64,000 nt of DNA from Actinomycetospora corticicola (GTDB lineage Bacteria; Actinomycetota; Actinomycetes; Mycobacteriales; Pseudonocardiaceae): NCBI RefSeq assembly GCF_013409505.1, contig NZ_JACCBN010000001.1, forward strand, positions 3,782,001 to 3,846,000, in the 5' to 3' direction. The notes below the pieces were generated by a model. The model searched no databases, was not told the origin of the DNA, and saw nothing but the letters and a program-made list of their open reading frames with translations. Position numbers and translations under genes: made by a program. Positions 51,505 through 63,515 of this stretch are shown here, one piece after another (position 1 is the stretch's first letter; each line of letters opens with the position of its first letter).

Positions 51505-53070
51505 CTAGTGCGCGAAGTGCCGCGTCCCCGTCAGGTACATCGCGACGCCGGCCTTCTCCGCCGCCTCGATCGTCTGCGCGTCGCGCACCGACCCGCCCGG
51601 CTGCACCACCGCGGCGACACCGGCCTCGGCGAGCACCTCGAAGCCGTCCGGGAAGGGGAAGAACGCGTCCGAGGCCGCGACCGATCCGCGCACCCGGTCA
51701 CCGGCGCGCGCGACGGCGAGCTTCGCCGAGTCGACCCGGTTGACCTGCCCCATCCCGACCCCGACGGTCGCCCCGTCGTGCGCCAGCAGGATCGCGTTCG
51801 ACTTCACGGCGCGGCAGGCCCGCCACGCGAACGCGAGGTCCGCGAGCACGGCGTCGGACACCGGGGAGCCGGTCGCGAGGGTCCACGACGACGGGTCGTC
51901 CCCCGGCGCGTCGACGAAGTCGCGCTGCTGCACGAGCACCCCGCCGGAGATCGGCCGCTGCTCGGTCGCGGACGGCGACCACTGCGCCGTCAGGACCCGG
52001 ATGTTCTTCTTCCGGGCCAGCACGTCGACCGCACCCTCGGCGAACGACGGCGCCACCACGACCTCGGTGAAGATCTCCGCGATCTGCTCCGCCGCCGCGA
52101 CCGTGACCTCGGCGTTCACCGCGATCACGCCGCCGAACGCCGACGTCGGGTCGCACGCGTGGGCGCGGGCGTGCACGTCGGCGACGTCGGTCCCGACGGC
52201 GATGCCGCACGGGTTGGCGTGCTTGATGATCGCGACGCAGACCTGGTCGTCGGCGTGGTCGTGCGCCGCCCGCCAGGCCGCGTCGGCGTCGACGTAGTTG
52301 TTGTAGGACATCTCCTTGCCGTGCAGCTGCGTCGAGCCCGCGAGCCCCGACGCGTCGCCCGGCTCGCCGTAGAGCGCCGCGGCCTGGTGCGGGTTCTCGC
52401 CGTAGCGCAGCGTCTGACGCAGCCGGCCGGTGGAGCCCACCCAGTCCCCGAAGCCGTCGGTCGGCGCGAGGGTCGACCCCATCCACGTGGCCACCGCGAC
52501 GTCGTAGGACGCGGTGTGGCGGAACGTCTCGGCCGCGAGCGCCCGCCGGTCGGCGAGCGTGACGCCGCCGTTCTTGGCCTGCTCGAGCACCCAGGCGTAG
52601 CGCGTGGGGTCGGTGATCACGGTCATCGTCTCGTGGTTCTTCGCGGCGGCGCGGAGCATCGCGGGGCCGCCGATGTCGATCTGCTCGACGCAGTCGTCGG
52701 GCGAGGCGCCGGAGGCCACGGTCTGCGTGAACGGGTAGAGGTTGACCACCAGCAGGTCGAACGGCGCGATGCCGAGCTCCTCGAGCTGACGCACGTGCTC
52801 CGGCAGCCGCGAGTCGGCGAGCAGCCCGGCGTGCACGCGCGGGTGCAGCGTCTTCACGCGCCCGTCGAGGCACTCGGGGAAGCCGGTGAGCTCCTCGACG
52901 CGCGTGACCGGCACCCCGGCGTCGGCGATGCGCCCGGCGGTGGAACCGGTGGAGACGATCTCGACCCCGGCGGCGTGCAGGCCGGTCGCGAGGTCGAGCA
53001 GGCCGGCCTTGTCGAACACGCTGACCAGCGCGCGGCGAATCTGACGGCGGCCCTCGTTGGCGTCGGTCAC
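51505..53070 (-). CDS. purH: Bifunctional AICAR transformylase / IMP cyclohydrolase
   Basis: 521 aa; last two steps of IMP synthesis. N-terminal MGS-like cyclohydrolase domain ([41 protein letters not shown]) and C-terminal formyltransferase domain with the catalytic [18 protein letters not shown] and [19 protein letters not shown] start overlaps the purN stop (GTGA), so both purine enzymes are coupled. Confidence 0.96.
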   Translation of the reverse strand: MTDANEGRRQIRRALVSVFDKAGLLDLATGLHAAGVEIVSTGSTAGRIADAGVPVTRVEELTGFPECLDGRVKTLHPRVHAGLLADSRLPEHVRQLEELGIAPFDLLVVNLYPFTQTVASGASPDDCVEQIDIGGPAMLRAAAKNHETMTVITDPTRYAWVLEQAKNGGVTLADRRALAAETFRHTASYDVAVATWMGSTLAPTDGFGDWVGSTGRLRQTLRYGENPHQAAALYGEPGDASGLAGSTQLHGKEMSYNNYVDADAAWRAAHDHADDQVCVAIIKHANPCGIAVGTDVADVHARAHACDPTSAFGGVIAVNAEVTVAAAEQIAEIFTEVVVAPSFAEGAVDVLARKKNIRVLTAQWSPSATEQRPISGGVLVQQRDFVDAPGDDPSSWTLATGSPVSDAVLADLAFAWRACRAVKSNAILLAHDGATVGVGMGQVNRVDSAKLAVARAGDRVRGSVAASDAFFPFPDGFEVLAEAGVAAVVQPGGSVRDAQTIEAAEKAGVAMYLTGTRHFAH

Positions 53071-53720
53071 GGGATCCTCACTGTCCGTCCGGTGGTGGTG
53101 GCGCCGTGGCGCACCAGCGCCGCGACGGTCTCGACGAGCATGCGGCGCTCCACGACCTTGATCCGCTCGTGCAGCGTCTCCTCGGTGTCGTCCGGGTCGA
53201 CGACGACGGCCTCCTGGGCCAGCACCGGGCCGGTGTCCACGCCGTCGTCGACGAGGTGGACCGTGGCTCCGGTCACCTTCACCCCGTACGCGAGCGCGTC
53301 GCGGACGCCGTGCGCGCCGGGGAAGGCGGGCAGCAGCGCGGGGTGGGTGTTGATCGTGCGCCCGCCGAAACGGGCGAGGAACGCCGGACCGAGGACCTTC
53401 ATGAAGCCGGCCGAGACCACGAGGTCCGGCTCGAACCCGGCCACGGTGGCGGCGAGGGCGGCGTCCCAGGCCGCGCGGTCGGGATGGTCGGAGACCAGCA
53501 CGGCGACGGCCTCGGTCCCCGCCGCGCGCGCCCGGTCCAGGGCGGCGATGCCGGTGCGGTCGGTGACGACCCCGACGACGGCGATCCCCGAGGTCCCGGC
53601 CTCGTCGAGCAGCGCCTGCAGGAGGCTGCCGGAACCGGACGCGAGGACCACGACGCGGGCGGGCGCGGGCGGGGCCGGGAGGTCTTGCGTGCTCAGCGGG
53701 GACTCCTTGCCGCCGTGCAC
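53067..53720 (-). CDS. purN: Phosphoribosylglycinamide formyltransferase
   Basis: About 217 aa; transfers a formyl group from 10-formyl-THF to GAR. Seen: [42 protein letters not shown] (catalytic Asn, His), [23 protein letters not shown] (Asp) and a C-terminal [13 protein letters not shown]. Start uncertain: GTG at 53718-53720 has weak spacing, while a CTG about 8 codons later (LSTQDLP) has AAGGAG at ideal distance and could be the true, non-canonical start. Confidence 0.92.
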   Translation of the reverse strand: MHGGKESPLSTQDLPAPPAPARVVVLASGSGSLLQALLDEAGTSGIAVVGVVTDRTGIAALDRARAAGTEAVAVLVSDHPDRAAWDAALAATVAGFEPDLVVSAGFMKVLGPAFLARFGGRTINTHPALLPAFPGAHGVRDALAYGVKVTGATVHLVDDGVDTGPVLAQEAVVVDPDDTEETLHERIKVVERRMLVETVAALVRHGATTTGRTVRIP

Positions 53721-53760
53721 AGACCTGGGCTCCGGCGTCTCGACGATCCTCGCGACGAGC

Positions 53761-55095
53761 CTAGCCCTGCTGGGGATCCTCCGGCGTGTCGGCCTCGACA
53801 CGCTCCTCGTCGTCGTCCTCGTCCTTCCCGACGACGGGTACGGGCTCGGCCACGGGTCGCGCCGGGGCGGTCACGGGTCGCGGCGGGACGGGCGCGGCGA
53901 GGACGGCGACCACGGCGCCGGGCACCCCGATCCACGCGATCCCGGCGAGCAGCACCCAGCCGGCCGGCACGACGACCGGGTCGAACGGACCGGTGCCCAG
54001 GCGTCCCCCCGCGAGCACGGCCGCGACCGCGAGCAGGAGTCCGACGGTGCCGGCGGCGACCGCGACGGTGCGCAGCCGCGTCGCGGTGTCCGGGTCGGAG
54101 GGCGCGAGCGTCCAGCCGACGAGGGTCCCGACGGCGAGCGGGAGCGCGAAGACCAGCCCCGTCCAGGCGGCAGGGGCACCGGCCGGGAGCAGCGCGGCGA
54201 GCGGGAACGGGGGCACCAGCCCCGCGACCGCGCCCGTCGGGGCCGCGCTCACCGCGCCCACGGCGTAGCCGGGGCCGAGCACCCACGAGACGGCCGCGAC
54301 GACGGCGTTGGGCAGGTAGGCGACGTCGAGCAGCCACAGCCCGGCGCCGCTGCCCGCCTCCGGGGCCACGCCGGTGAACACGGCCGCGACCGCGTCGGCG
54401 TGGGCGAGCAGGACGATCAGCAGCACGGCCGTGCCGGTGGCGACGAGCGCGGCCGTCGCGGCGAGCCCGACCCGCAGTCCGCGGCACAGCCAGTCGGGGA
54501 GCGTCGCGAGCTGAGCGGCGAGTCCGCACGGCCCGACCACCCCGGCGCCCGCCGCGACCGCCGCGAGCAGACCGGCCACGACCCCCGCCGCCGCGGGCGA
54601 GGCGTCGGCCGGGACGGCGGCGGTGTCGGGCGTCAACAGCGCGGCGGCGAGCACCCCGCCGGCGGCGTGTGCGGCCGCGACCGCGGCGACGACCGGGACC
54701 GCGCAGGAGGTCCACCGGTGTGCCTCGGTCGCCGCGGTGCGCAGTCGGGTCACCCCGCGGCGCGCCACCACCGCGATGAGCACCCCGACACCGATCGCGG
54801 GCGCCAGCGGCAGCACCCCGAGCGGCGCGCCGGAGATCGTGAGCGGGACCAGGTGCACCGCGAGCCACAGCGGCACCCCGGTGGCGAGTGCCTGCCCGAG
54901 GCCCGGGTCGCCCCCGGGTGTCGTGCCCGACGCGGCCGCGGTGATGAGGGCGGCGAGGACCACGACGGCGAGGTAGCTGGCCACGACCGGTACGAGCGCG
55001 ACCTCGGCCAGCACCGCCAGACGCGGCCGCACCGCATCGGAGGCGGCCGGCTCCGCGCCGGTCTCCGCCCGACCGTCCTTCGCCGGAGCACTCAC
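53761..55095 (-). CDS. DUF6350 polytopic membrane protein
   Basis: 444 aa, GTG start. About ten or more hydrophobic helices, Ala/Val/Leu-rich, with a charged C-terminal tail (VGKDEDDDEERVEADTPED). The family sits in actinobacteria immediately upstream of purN-purH, as here; in mycobacteria the equivalent membrane protein PerM is linked to cell division and persistence. That link is by position only. Base composition like its neighbours. Confidence 0.78.
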   Translation of the reverse strand: MSAPAKDGRAETGAEPAASDAVRPRLAVLAEVALVPVVASYLAVVVLAALITAAASGTTPGGDPGLGQALATGVPLWLAVHLVPLTISGAPLGVLPLAPAIGVGVLIAVVARRGVTRLRTAATEAHRWTSCAVPVVAAVAAAHAAGGVLAAALLTPDTAAVPADASPAAAGVVAGLLAAVAAGAGVVGPCGLAAQLATLPDWLCRGLRVGLAATAALVATGTAVLLIVLLAHADAVAAVFTGVAPEAGSGAGLWLLDVAYLPNAVVAAVSWVLGPGYAVGAVSAAPTGAVAGLVPPFPLAALLPAGAPAAWTGLVFALPLAVGTLVGWTLAPSDPDTATRLRTVAVAAGTVGLLLAVAAVLAGGRLGTGPFDPVVVPAGWVLLAGIAWIGVPGAVVAVLAAPVPPRPVTAPARPVAEPVPVVGKDEDDDEERVEADTPEDPQQG

Positions 55096-55266
55096 GCGCG
55101 CCGACGATTCCAGGGCCGGGCGGCCCCGTGGGGCTGCCACGCCGGACGCCCGATCCTGACATCTGACGTCAGGAACCTGTCCGGGGTGCGTTGGCACGGC
55201 TGCGCGTTCCTGACGACGGGTGGGGCCGCCGCGACCCGGCTCCACCCGCCGTCGTGAATGTGGCGT

Positions 55267-55306
55267 TCCTGCCACTGGACGACAGCAACGACGCTTCGCT
55301 GCCACC
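55267..55306. repeat. Intergenic copy of the in-frame repeat family
   Basis: ttcctgccactggacgacag caacgacgcttcgctgccac: reverse complement of the element at 39307-39350 with almost no change. It lies in the 222-bp gap between the DUF6350 and DUF5336 genes. Beside it, about 55211-55256, is another loose hairpin (gacgacgggtgg ... ccacccgccgtcg). Confidence 0.75.
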
Positions 55307-55317
55307 GAGGGTGCAGA

Positions 55318-57009
<1,692 letters not shown>

Positions 57010-57891
57010 CTAGGAGACCAGCGAACGCGCGAGGTCGGCGGTCTCGGTCGGCGTCTTGCCGACCTTCACGCCCGCCGCCTCGAGGGCCTCCTTCTTCGCC
57101 TGCGCGGTGCCGGCGGAGCCGGACACGATCGCACCGGCGTGGCCCATGGTCTTGCCCTCCGGCGCGGTGAAGCCGGCGACGTAGCCGACGACCGGCTTCG
57201 TCACGTTCGCCTTGATGTAGTCGGCCGCACGCTCCTCGGCGTCGCCACCGATCTCACCGATCATGACGATGGCCTCGGTCTCGGGGTCGTTCTGGAACGC
57301 CTCGAGCGCGTCGATGTGCGTGGTGCCGATGATCGGGTCGCCACCGATGCCGATGCCGGTGGAGAAGCCGATGTCCCGGAGCTCGTACATCATCTGGTAG
57401 GTCAGCGTGCCCGACTTGGACACGAGGCCCATCTTGCCCGGGCCCGAGATGTTCGCCGGGATGATGCCGGCGAGCGACTTCCCGGGCGAGATGATGCCGG
57501 GGCAGTTCGGGCCGATGATCCGGGTGCGGTTGCCGTTGGCGCAGGCGTGCGCCCAGAACCAGGCGGAGTCGTGCACCGGGATGCCCTCGGTGATGACGAC
57601 CGCGAGCCCGATGCCCGCGTCCACGGCCTCGACGACCGCGTCCTTGGCGAACTTCGGCGGCACGAAGATGACCGAGACGTCCGCCCCGGTCTCCTTCATG
57701 GCCTCCTCCACGCCGCCGTAGACGTTCACCGAGGTGCCGTCGACGTCGACCTGGGTGCCGGCCTTGCGGGCGTTGACGCCGCCGACGAGCTGCGTGCCCG
57801 CGGCGAGCATCTTGCGCCCGTGCTTCATGCCCTCGGAGCCGGTGAGGCCCTGGACGATGACCTTGCTGTTCTCGTTGAGGAAGATCGACAT
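57010..57891 (-). CDS. sucD: Succinate-CoA ligase subunit alpha
   Basis: 293 aa; TCA-cycle substrate-level phosphorylation. CoA-binding domain ([17 protein letters not shown]), [26 protein letters not shown], and the phosphohistidine loop [17 protein letters not shown] at 57889-57891 ([11 protein letters not shown]), 1 bp after the sucC stop; the upstream extension MPRRLVRE is not conserved. Confidence 0.96.
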   Translation of the reverse strand: MSIFLNENSKVIVQGLTGSEGMKHGRKMLAAGTQLVGGVNARKAGTQVDVDGTSVNVYGGVEEAMKETGADVSVIFVPPKFAKDAVVEAVDAGIGLAVVITEGIPVHDSAWFWAHACANGNRTRIIGPNCPGIISPGKSLAGIIPANISGPGKMGLVSKSGTLTYQMMYELRDIGFSTGIGIGGDPIIGTTHIDALEAFQNDPETEAIVMIGEIGGDAEERAADYIKANVTKPVVGYVAGFTAPEGKTMGHAGAIVSGSAGTAQAKKEALEAAGVKVGKTPTETADLARSLVS

Positions 57892-57892
57892 C

Positions 57893-59068
57893 TCACGCAC
57901 CAGCCTTCGCGGCAAGCTCGGCGGCCTTCGCGGCCGCGTCGTCCATCGTGCCCACCACGGTGACGAGCGGGTGGTTCGCCTCGGCGAGGATCCGCCGGCC
58001 CTCCTCGACGTTGTTGCCGTCGAGGCGCACGACCAGCGGCTTGGTCGCGTCGTCGCCGAGGATCTTCAGCGCCTCGACGATGCCGTTGGCCACCGCGTCG
58101 CACGCGGTGATGCCGCCGAAGACGTTCACGAAGACGCTGCGGACGTCGGAGTCACCGAGGATGACGTCGAGCCCGGCCGCCATGACCTCGGCGGACGCGC
58201 CGCCGCCGATGTCGAGGAAGTTGGCGGGCTTCATCCCGCCGTGTGCCTCACCGGCGTAGGCGACGACGTCGAGGGTCGACATGACCAGACCCGCGCCGTT
58301 GCCGATGATGCCGACCTGGCCGTCGTCGAGCTTGACGTAGTTCAGGCCCTTGGCCTTGGCCTTCGCCTCGAGCGGGTTCTCGGTGCGCTCGTCGACGAGC
58401 GAGCCGTGCGCCTCGTGGCGGAAGTCCGCGTTCTCGTCGAGGGTGACCTTGCCGTCGAGCGCGATGACGCGGTCCTGCGGGTCGCGCACCAGCGGGTTCA
58501 CCTCGACCAGCGTGGCGTCCTCGCCGACGAAGGTGTCCCACAGCTTGACGATCACGTCGGCGGCCTCGTCGGCCACGGCCTCGGGGAGGTTCCCCTGCTT
58601 GACGATCTCCTGCGCCTTGGCCTTGTCGACCCCGGCGATCGCGTCGATCGGCACCCGGGCCAGGGCCTCGGGGCGCTCGACGGCGAGCTCCTCGATCTCC
58701 ATGCCGCCCTCGGCGGAGCACATGGCGAGGAAGGTGCGGTTCGAGCGGTCGAGCAGGAAGGAGAAGTAGTACTCCTCCGCGATGTCGCTCGCCTCGGTGA
58801 CCAGCACGCGGTGGACGACGTGGCCCTTGATGTCCAGACCGAGGATCGCCTCGGCCTTCTCCTTGGCCTCGCCCGGGTCCTTCGCCAGCTTCACGCCGCC
58901 CGCCTTGCCGCGGCCACCGGTCTTCACCTGGGCCTTCACGACGACGGCGCCGCCGATCTCACCTGCGGCGGTCTCGGCGTCGGACGCGGTGTCGACGGTG
59001 CGGCCCGGCAGCACCGGGACCCCGTGGGCGGCGAAGAGATCCTTCGCCTGGTACTCGTACAGGTCCAC
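57893..59068 (-). CDS. sucC: Succinate-CoA ligase subunit beta
   Basis: 391 aa. ATP-grasp domain ([45 protein letters not shown]) and C-terminal CoA-ligase domain ([53 protein letters not shown]). GTG start with GGAGGAG seven bases upstream. Forms the ligase with SucD from the same operon. Confidence 0.96.
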   Translation of the reverse strand: MDLYEYQAKDLFAAHGVPVLPGRTVDTASDAETAAGEIGGAVVVKAQVKTGGRGKAGGVKLAKDPGEAKEKAEAILGLDIKGHVVHRVLVTEASDIAEEYYFSFLLDRSNRTFLAMCSAEGGMEIEELAVERPEALARVPIDAIAGVDKAKAQEIVKQGNLPEAVADEAADVIVKLWDTFVGEDATLVEVNPLVRDPQDRVIALDGKVTLDENADFRHEAHGSLVDERTENPLEAKAKAKGLNYVKLDDGQVGIIGNGAGLVMSTLDVVAYAGEAHGGMKPANFLDIGGGASAEVMAAGLDVILGDSDVRSVFVNVFGGITACDAVANGIVEALKILGDDATKPLVVRLDGNNVEEGRRILAEANHPLVTVVGTMDDAAAKAAELAAKAGA

Positions 59069-59250
59069 TCGTGAACTCCTCCATCACTGACCGGCAGCAT
59101 CCGTCGGTGGACTCCGGCGGTGGCCCCGCGGGTCGCACGGACGGCGGTGATCTGCTCGGCGGCGACCACAGGGGCGGCGAGGGCGACCCTAGCGGCGTGT
59201 CGGCGCGGCGGACCGGGCACCGGGGGCGACCCCCGCCACACCCGGCGCGC

Positions 59251-61077
59251 TCAGGGCTCGTCGTCGGGCCGACGTTCCTCGCGGATCTGCAGCACGGAGA
59301 CCACGGCGGCGCCGAGGGTGACCACCAGACACACGATCGCCGCCCAGGTGCCGATGCCGACGCTCTCACCCGGACGGGGCGGGGTCAGCACCAGCGCCGA
59401 GAGCCGGACGACGAGCAGGGCACCGGCCGCGGCGAGCAGGGCCAGCGCGCGGGCCGGGCGGGCGCGGGGCGCGAGCAGCACCGCGATCGCGACCCCCACG
59501 ACGCCGGCGAGCGAGCCCCAGGCGGCCGCTCCCGGGTTCTGCCACACCCCACCGGCCGCGTTCGCCGCGAGCGCGTCACGGGCGAGCGGGCCGCCGAACC
59601 CGGGCACGGCGAGCACCGCCGCGAGGGCGCACATCGGCAGCATCGTGGGGTCGGGCTCGACGGTGTCGGTGCCGTCCGTGGGACGCGCGCCGAGCGGCGT
59701 GCGGGCGCCGGCGACGTCCCGCCGTTCGGCGAACCCGGCCCCGACGGCGAGCACGGCGGTGAGCACCGCGAGGACCAGCGCCCCCACCACGGCCCAGCCC
59801 CCCGCGGCGACACCGACCCCCGTCGTCGGGAAGGGAATGGTCGCGCCGAAGGCCGGGTCGGCGGCGGGGGCGGCGCTGTCGACCGCGCCGAGGACGACGT
59901 CGAGCGCCGGGCCGGCGGCGAAGGGGACCGTCAGCCAGGCGACGGAGAGGGTCGGGCGGGCCCGGACGACGAGCCGCGGGGTCCCGACGACGACGAGCAC
60001 GGCCGGCAGGGCGAGCACCGCGGCGGCGGGCAGGAGCAGCAGCCCCGTACCGCTGTCGACGGGGGCGCTGTCGGACAGCGTGGTCGTCGGCAGCAGCGCC
60101 CCGAAGAACGCGGCGCCGGCCGCGAGCAACGCCACCACCCCGGCCGCGCGCGACCGCAGCACCGCGGTGCGGGCGGGGATGCCGATGAGGAGCAGGCCGC
60201 CGGCGATCGCCAGGACGGCACCGGGCGAGACGTCGAGGCCCGGCCGGGCGATCGACGCCGCGATCACGGGCGCGGTCCCGGCGACGACCGCGGCCCCGAG
60301 CGCGGTGTGCACCGCCCGGCGGACGCGCATCCCGGTCTCCGGGTCCGCGGCCGGGTCGGCGGGCCGCAGGCCCGGCAGGACGGCGACGACCACGAGGGCC
60401 ACGGCGAGCAGCGCCACGCCGACGCCGGCCGGGGGTGCGGTGTCGAGGACCGCGTGCGGGGCGAAGCCCGTGCCGGCGGCCTCGACGCTGAACGGCGCGG
60501 CCACGAGGCCGACGGCGGCGAGCACCGCGCCCGCCACCGGACGGACCAGGACGCCGGGCGGGTGACCGCCGAACACGGCCGCCCCGCCGGCCCGGCCCAG
60601 GGTCACGAGGGCCCGGCCCGCGACGACCGCGGCCGCGACCAGGAGGACGTCCGCCCCCAGCAGCAGCACCGCGAGCGACGCGGGGAGCACCGACAGGCCC
60701 GAGGGCAGGAGGTCCGGACGGGCCGCCGAGACGGGATCGAGGAGCAGGGTGAGGTCGACGAGCAGCCAACCCAACCCGAGGACGCCGAGCGCGGTCGGGG
60801 CCGCGAGCGAGGCCGCCCCGGGGGCGCGCCGCGCGCGCCGGGTGGCCAGGCCAGGGGCGAGCGCGGCCACGAGGGCGACGACCGGGGCGAGGACCCCCGC
60901 CGCGCGGGTGGGGGCGCCGATGGCCCCGGGAGCGAGCACGACGACGAGGATCCGCAGGAGTGCGGCCACCACGACGCCGGTGGCGGCGGCCCACCAGGCC
61001 CCGCCGACCCGTCCCGTGTACGCCGGCGCGGCAGGCCCGGGCGGGCTCGTCCGCGGCTCGGCTCGTGAGGCCGTCAT
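59251..61077 (-). CDS. Large polytopic membrane protein of unknown function
   Basis: 608 aa, about 14-16 predicted hydrophobic helices, very Ala/Val/Leu/Gly-rich with few charged residues; no recognised transporter motif. A hydrophilic segment around 480-500 (GARPTDGTDTVEPDP) separates two halves. It lies alone between sucC and a divergent lipase gene. A TAGTCT box 7 nt before the ATG suggests a leaderless transcript. Confidence 0.72.
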   Translation of the reverse strand: MTASRAEPRTSPPGPAAPAYTGRVGGAWWAAATGVVVAALLRILVVVLAPGAIGAPTRAAGVLAPVVALVAALAPGLATRRARRAPGAASLAAPTALGVLGLGWLLVDLTLLLDPVSAARPDLLPSGLSVLPASLAVLLLGADVLLVAAAVVAGRALVTLGRAGGAAVFGGHPPGVLVRPVAGAVLAAVGLVAAPFSVEAAGTGFAPHAVLDTAPPAGVGVALLAVALVVVAVLPGLRPADPAADPETGMRVRRAVHTALGAAVVAGTAPVIAASIARPGLDVSPGAVLAIAGGLLLIGIPARTAVLRSRAAGVVALLAAGAAFFGALLPTTTLSDSAPVDSGTGLLLLPAAAVLALPAVLVVVGTPRLVVRARPTLSVAWLTVPFAAGPALDVVLGAVDSAAPAADPAFGATIPFPTTGVGVAAGGWAVVGALVLAVLTAVLAVGAGFAERRDVAGARTPLGARPTDGTDTVEPDPTMLPMCALAAVLAVPGFGGPLARDALAANAAGGVWQNPGAAAWGSLAGVVGVAIAVLLAPRARPARALALLAAAGALLVVRLSALVLTPPRPGESVGIGTWAAIVCLVVTLGAAVVSVLQIREERRPDDEP

Positions 61078-61084
61078 CCCGGGC

Positions 61085-61090
61085 AGACTA
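61085..61090 (-). promoter_or_regulatory. Candidate -10 box before the 608-aa membrane protein
   Basis: Minus-strand TAGTCT ends 7 nt before the ATG at 61075-61077; no Shine-Dalgarno sequence. Leaderless promoter is likely. Confidence 0.45.
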
Positions 61091-61193
61091 AGCTGGTACC
61101 CGTTCGGGACCCGCGCTCACCCGCCGGTGCGACGAGATCGACTCTGGATCGATCTGATGACGCGCCTGGGGCGACACGCCGGTGAACGTCGCC

Positions 61194-61199
61194 TAACGT
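61194..61199 (+). promoter_or_regulatory. Candidate -10 box before the lipase gene
   Basis: TAACGT ends 7 nt before the ATG at 61207; no clear ribosome site, again suggesting a leaderless mRNA. Confidence 0.45.
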
Positions 61200-61206
61200 C
61201 GGCCTC

Positions 61207-62151
61207 ATGGACGTGACCCCGGTCATGTCGTCGGCGTCGACGCCGGCGACGGGCACCACCGGCTCGCTCGCCGCGATGGCGCAGCAGGCCTGGGGCGCCC
61301 TGTCCTACGCCGCGCGCACCGTCGGCGTGCCCGCGGGCGTCCGCGGGCTCGCGGTCGAGGTCGCCTACACCGCCGTGCACCTCTCGGTCTACCCCTGGGG
61401 CCTGCTCGACGAGGCCCTGCGCCCCGGGGGCGTCCACGCCCACCACCGCACCGACAGCCTGCCGCCGTACGAGCGGTCCCGGCTGGTGTCGGACCTCGAC
61501 GGCTCGAGCACGCCCGTCCTGCTCGTGCACGGCATCGTCGACAACCGCTCGATCTTCCACTACCTCGCGCGCACCCTCCGGCGCCGCGGCCACGGCACCG
61601 TCCAGGCCGTCAACTACAGCCCGCTGACGGCGTTCACCGGAGACATCCGCACGGCGGCGCGGGACCTGGGCGACCACGTCGAGCGGCTCTGCGCGGTCTC
61701 CGGCGTCGACCGCGTGCACATCGTCGGCCACTCGCTCGGCGGCCTGATCTCGCGCTACTACGTCCAGCGCCTCGGCGGCGACGCCCGGGTGGACACCCTG
61801 GTGACCCTCGGGACCCCGCACCGCGGGTCGGCCATCGCGCACCTGCTGCCGCCCACGCTCGTCCCCCGCCAGCTCCAGCCGGGGTCGGACCTGCTGCGCG
61901 AGCTGGAGGAGCCGGCCCCCGACTGCCGCACGCGGTTCCTCGCCGTGTGGAGTCGCATGGACCAGCTGATCATCCCGCAGCGGAACGCGCGGCTCGAGCA
62001 CCCGGACCTCGACGTGGAGAACGTCCGGCTGGAGCACGTCGGCCACATGGCCATGACGATCGACCCCGAGGTCGTGCACCTCGTGGCCTGCCGACTGGGC
62101 CGGACGCGTTCGCCGCGGGACCGGATCGCCCCGGTCGCCGCCGCCGGCTGA
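61207..62151 (+). CDS. Alpha/beta hydrolase, triacylglycerol lipase-like
   Basis: 314 aa. VLLVHGIVDNRSIFHYLARTLRRRG (oxyanion strand), nucleophile elbow GHSLGGLISRYY (Ser), AVWSRMDQLIIP (acid Asp) and LEHVGHMAMTIDP (His) are all in place, with the lipase-typical TLGTPHRGSAIAHLL between. No classical signal peptide; residues 20-65 hold a hydrophobic patch that could associate with membrane. It would hydrolyse lipid or ester substrates, exact one unknown. Confidence 0.87.
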   Translation: MDVTPVMSSASTPATGTTGSLAAMAQQAWGALSYAARTVGVPAGVRGLAVEVAYTAVHLSVYPWGLLDEALRPGGVHAHHRTDSLPPYERSRLVSDLDGSSTPVLLVHGIVDNRSIFHYLARTLRRRGHGTVQAVNYSPLTAFTGDIRTAARDLGDHVERLCAVSGVDRVHIVGHSLGGLISRYYVQRLGGDARVDTLVTLGTPHRGSAIAHLLPPTLVPRQLQPGSDLLRELEEPAPDCRTRFLAVWSRMDQLIIPQRNARLEHPDLDVENVRLEHVGHMAMTIDPEVVHLVACRLGRTRSPRDRIAPVAAAG

Positions 62152-62407
62152 CCTACCGGCGGGTCACCGGTCGTCGGCCTCACCCGACCGGGTGACGACC
62201 GCTCGGCGCGTACGGACGTGCACACGGCGTGCCGGGTGGGTGTTTCACGGGCTGACGTTTGCCCGCGGTTGGGATTCCGTGACAACGTCCCGTCGTCCAG
62301 CATCACGGTGCGGTCACGAACGGCTCACGGATCGACCCCGACGATTCGTCCGGCGCCCCCACGCCACCGCCGTCCGCGTCCTGCCTCGACCTGCGGAAAG
62401 GTTGGTT

Positions 62408-63418
62408 TTGGCGCGTCACAGCTCCCCCCGCCCGACCGCCTTCACCCCCCGGTTCGACGGATTCGCCGGCTTCGGTGCGCCTGCTCTCGCAGGCGCCGCA
62501 GGCCCCGGTCTGTTCGGCGGCGGTCCCCGCTTCACGCCCGCCCGTCCGGCGCCCCGCCCGGCGGAGGAGGGCCGGACCACGGCCTTCGTCGGCGGGTCCG
62601 GCCGCGCGCCGGCGCTGCCGACTAACGCGCCCGCTGGACTGCGCCCGGCCCCGGCTCCTGCCCCCGACGCCGGGCCCTCCCGCGGCCGCCGCGCCGCGAA
62701 CCCCCTGACCGGCCGTCTCGCCGTCGCCGCGGTCGCGGCCGGCGCGCTCGCCACGGCGGGCCACAGCGTCGTGTCCAGCGGCCTCGACGCGCCGACCGGG
62801 GAGACCCGCACCGACCTCGCGCTCTCCGCCGGGACATCCGCGGCCAGCACCCCGGTCGCCGCCGCGACCGCCGCGCCGAGCTCCGCCCTGGACGCCGCCA
62901 CCACCGGCGTCATGGCGATCGCCCCGGCGCCCACCGCCCCCAGCCAGGTCTCGTCGCTGTCGAAGGCCCGCAAGGTCGCCGACGCCGCCGTGGCCCGCGA
63001 GGCGGCCGCGCGCGCCCCGAAGTTCGTCAAGCCCGCCGAGGGCCGCTTCACCTCCGGGTTCGGCGCCCGCTGGGGCACCTCGCACCGCGGCGTCGACATC
63101 GCGAACGCGATCGGCACCCCGATCGTCTCGGTCGCCGACGGCACCGTGCTCGAGTCCGGCCCCGCCAGCGGGTTCGGCATGTGGGTCCGGGTGCAGCTCG
63201 AGGACGGCACGATCAACGTCTACGGCCACATCAACCGCTCCTTCGTGAAGGAGGGGCAGAAGGTGAAGGCCGGCGAGGAGATCGCCGAGATCGGCAACCG
63301 CGGGCAGTCGACGGGGCCGCACCTGCACTTCGAGGTCTGGACGCCGGGCGGCGCCAAGATCAACCCGCTCCCCTGGCTCGCGGAGCGCGGCATCTCCCTG
63401 GGCGCGTCCGCCGACTAG
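62408..63418 (+). CDS. M23 family metallopeptidase (peptidoglycan endopeptidase)
   Basis: 336 aa. TTG start at 62408 (read as MARHSSPRP) with GGAAAGG six bases upstream. Basic N-terminal region, then a membrane-like segment about 98-115 (LAVAAVAAGALATAGHSVV), an Ala/Thr/Pro linker, and a C-terminal LytM domain: GRFTSGFGARWGTSHRGVDIANAIGTPI (Zn ligands His, Asp), GMWVRVQLEDGTINVYGHI and GPHLHFEVW (H-x-H). It cleaves peptide bridges in the cell wall. The 256-bp leader 62152-62407 has no gene; it is relatively AT-rich and I could not identify a riboswitch. Confidence 0.9.
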   Translation: MARHSSPRPTAFTPRFDGFAGFGAPALAGAAGPGLFGGGPRFTPARPAPRPAEEGRTTAFVGGSGRAPALPTNAPAGLRPAPAPAPDAGPSRGRRAANPLTGRLAVAAVAAGALATAGHSVVSSGLDAPTGETRTDLALSAGTSAASTPVAAATAAPSSALDAATTGVMAIAPAPTAPSQVSSLSKARKVADAAVAREAAARAPKFVKPAEGRFTSGFGARWGTSHRGVDIANAIGTPIVSVADGTVLESGPASGFGMWVRVQLEDGTINVYGHINRSFVKEGQKVKAGEEIAEIGNRGQSTGPHLHFEVWTPGGAKINPLPWLAERGISLGASAD

Positions 63419-63428
63419 GCCCGTCCCG

Positions 63429-63488
63429 TTCCGAGCGAGCGGCACTCTCGCGCACATAGATGCTGCGAACGTGCCGCTCGCTCGTTCC
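63429..63488. repeat. Terminator-like palindromic repeat, copy 3 (inverted)
   Basis: ttccgagcgagcggcac pairs with gtgccgctcgctcgtt; the loop cgcacatagatgctgcg is the reverse complement of the loop of copy 1. Located between the convergent ends of the M23 gene (63418) and the MpaB-like gene (63516). Confidence 0.75.
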
Positions 63489-63515
63489 TGGGGTGCGGCC
63501 GAACGGAGCAGCGCG

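Noticed and set aside
62152-62407. ydaO-type c-di-AMP riboswitch
   Set aside because: The conserved ydaO motifs could not be found by eye.
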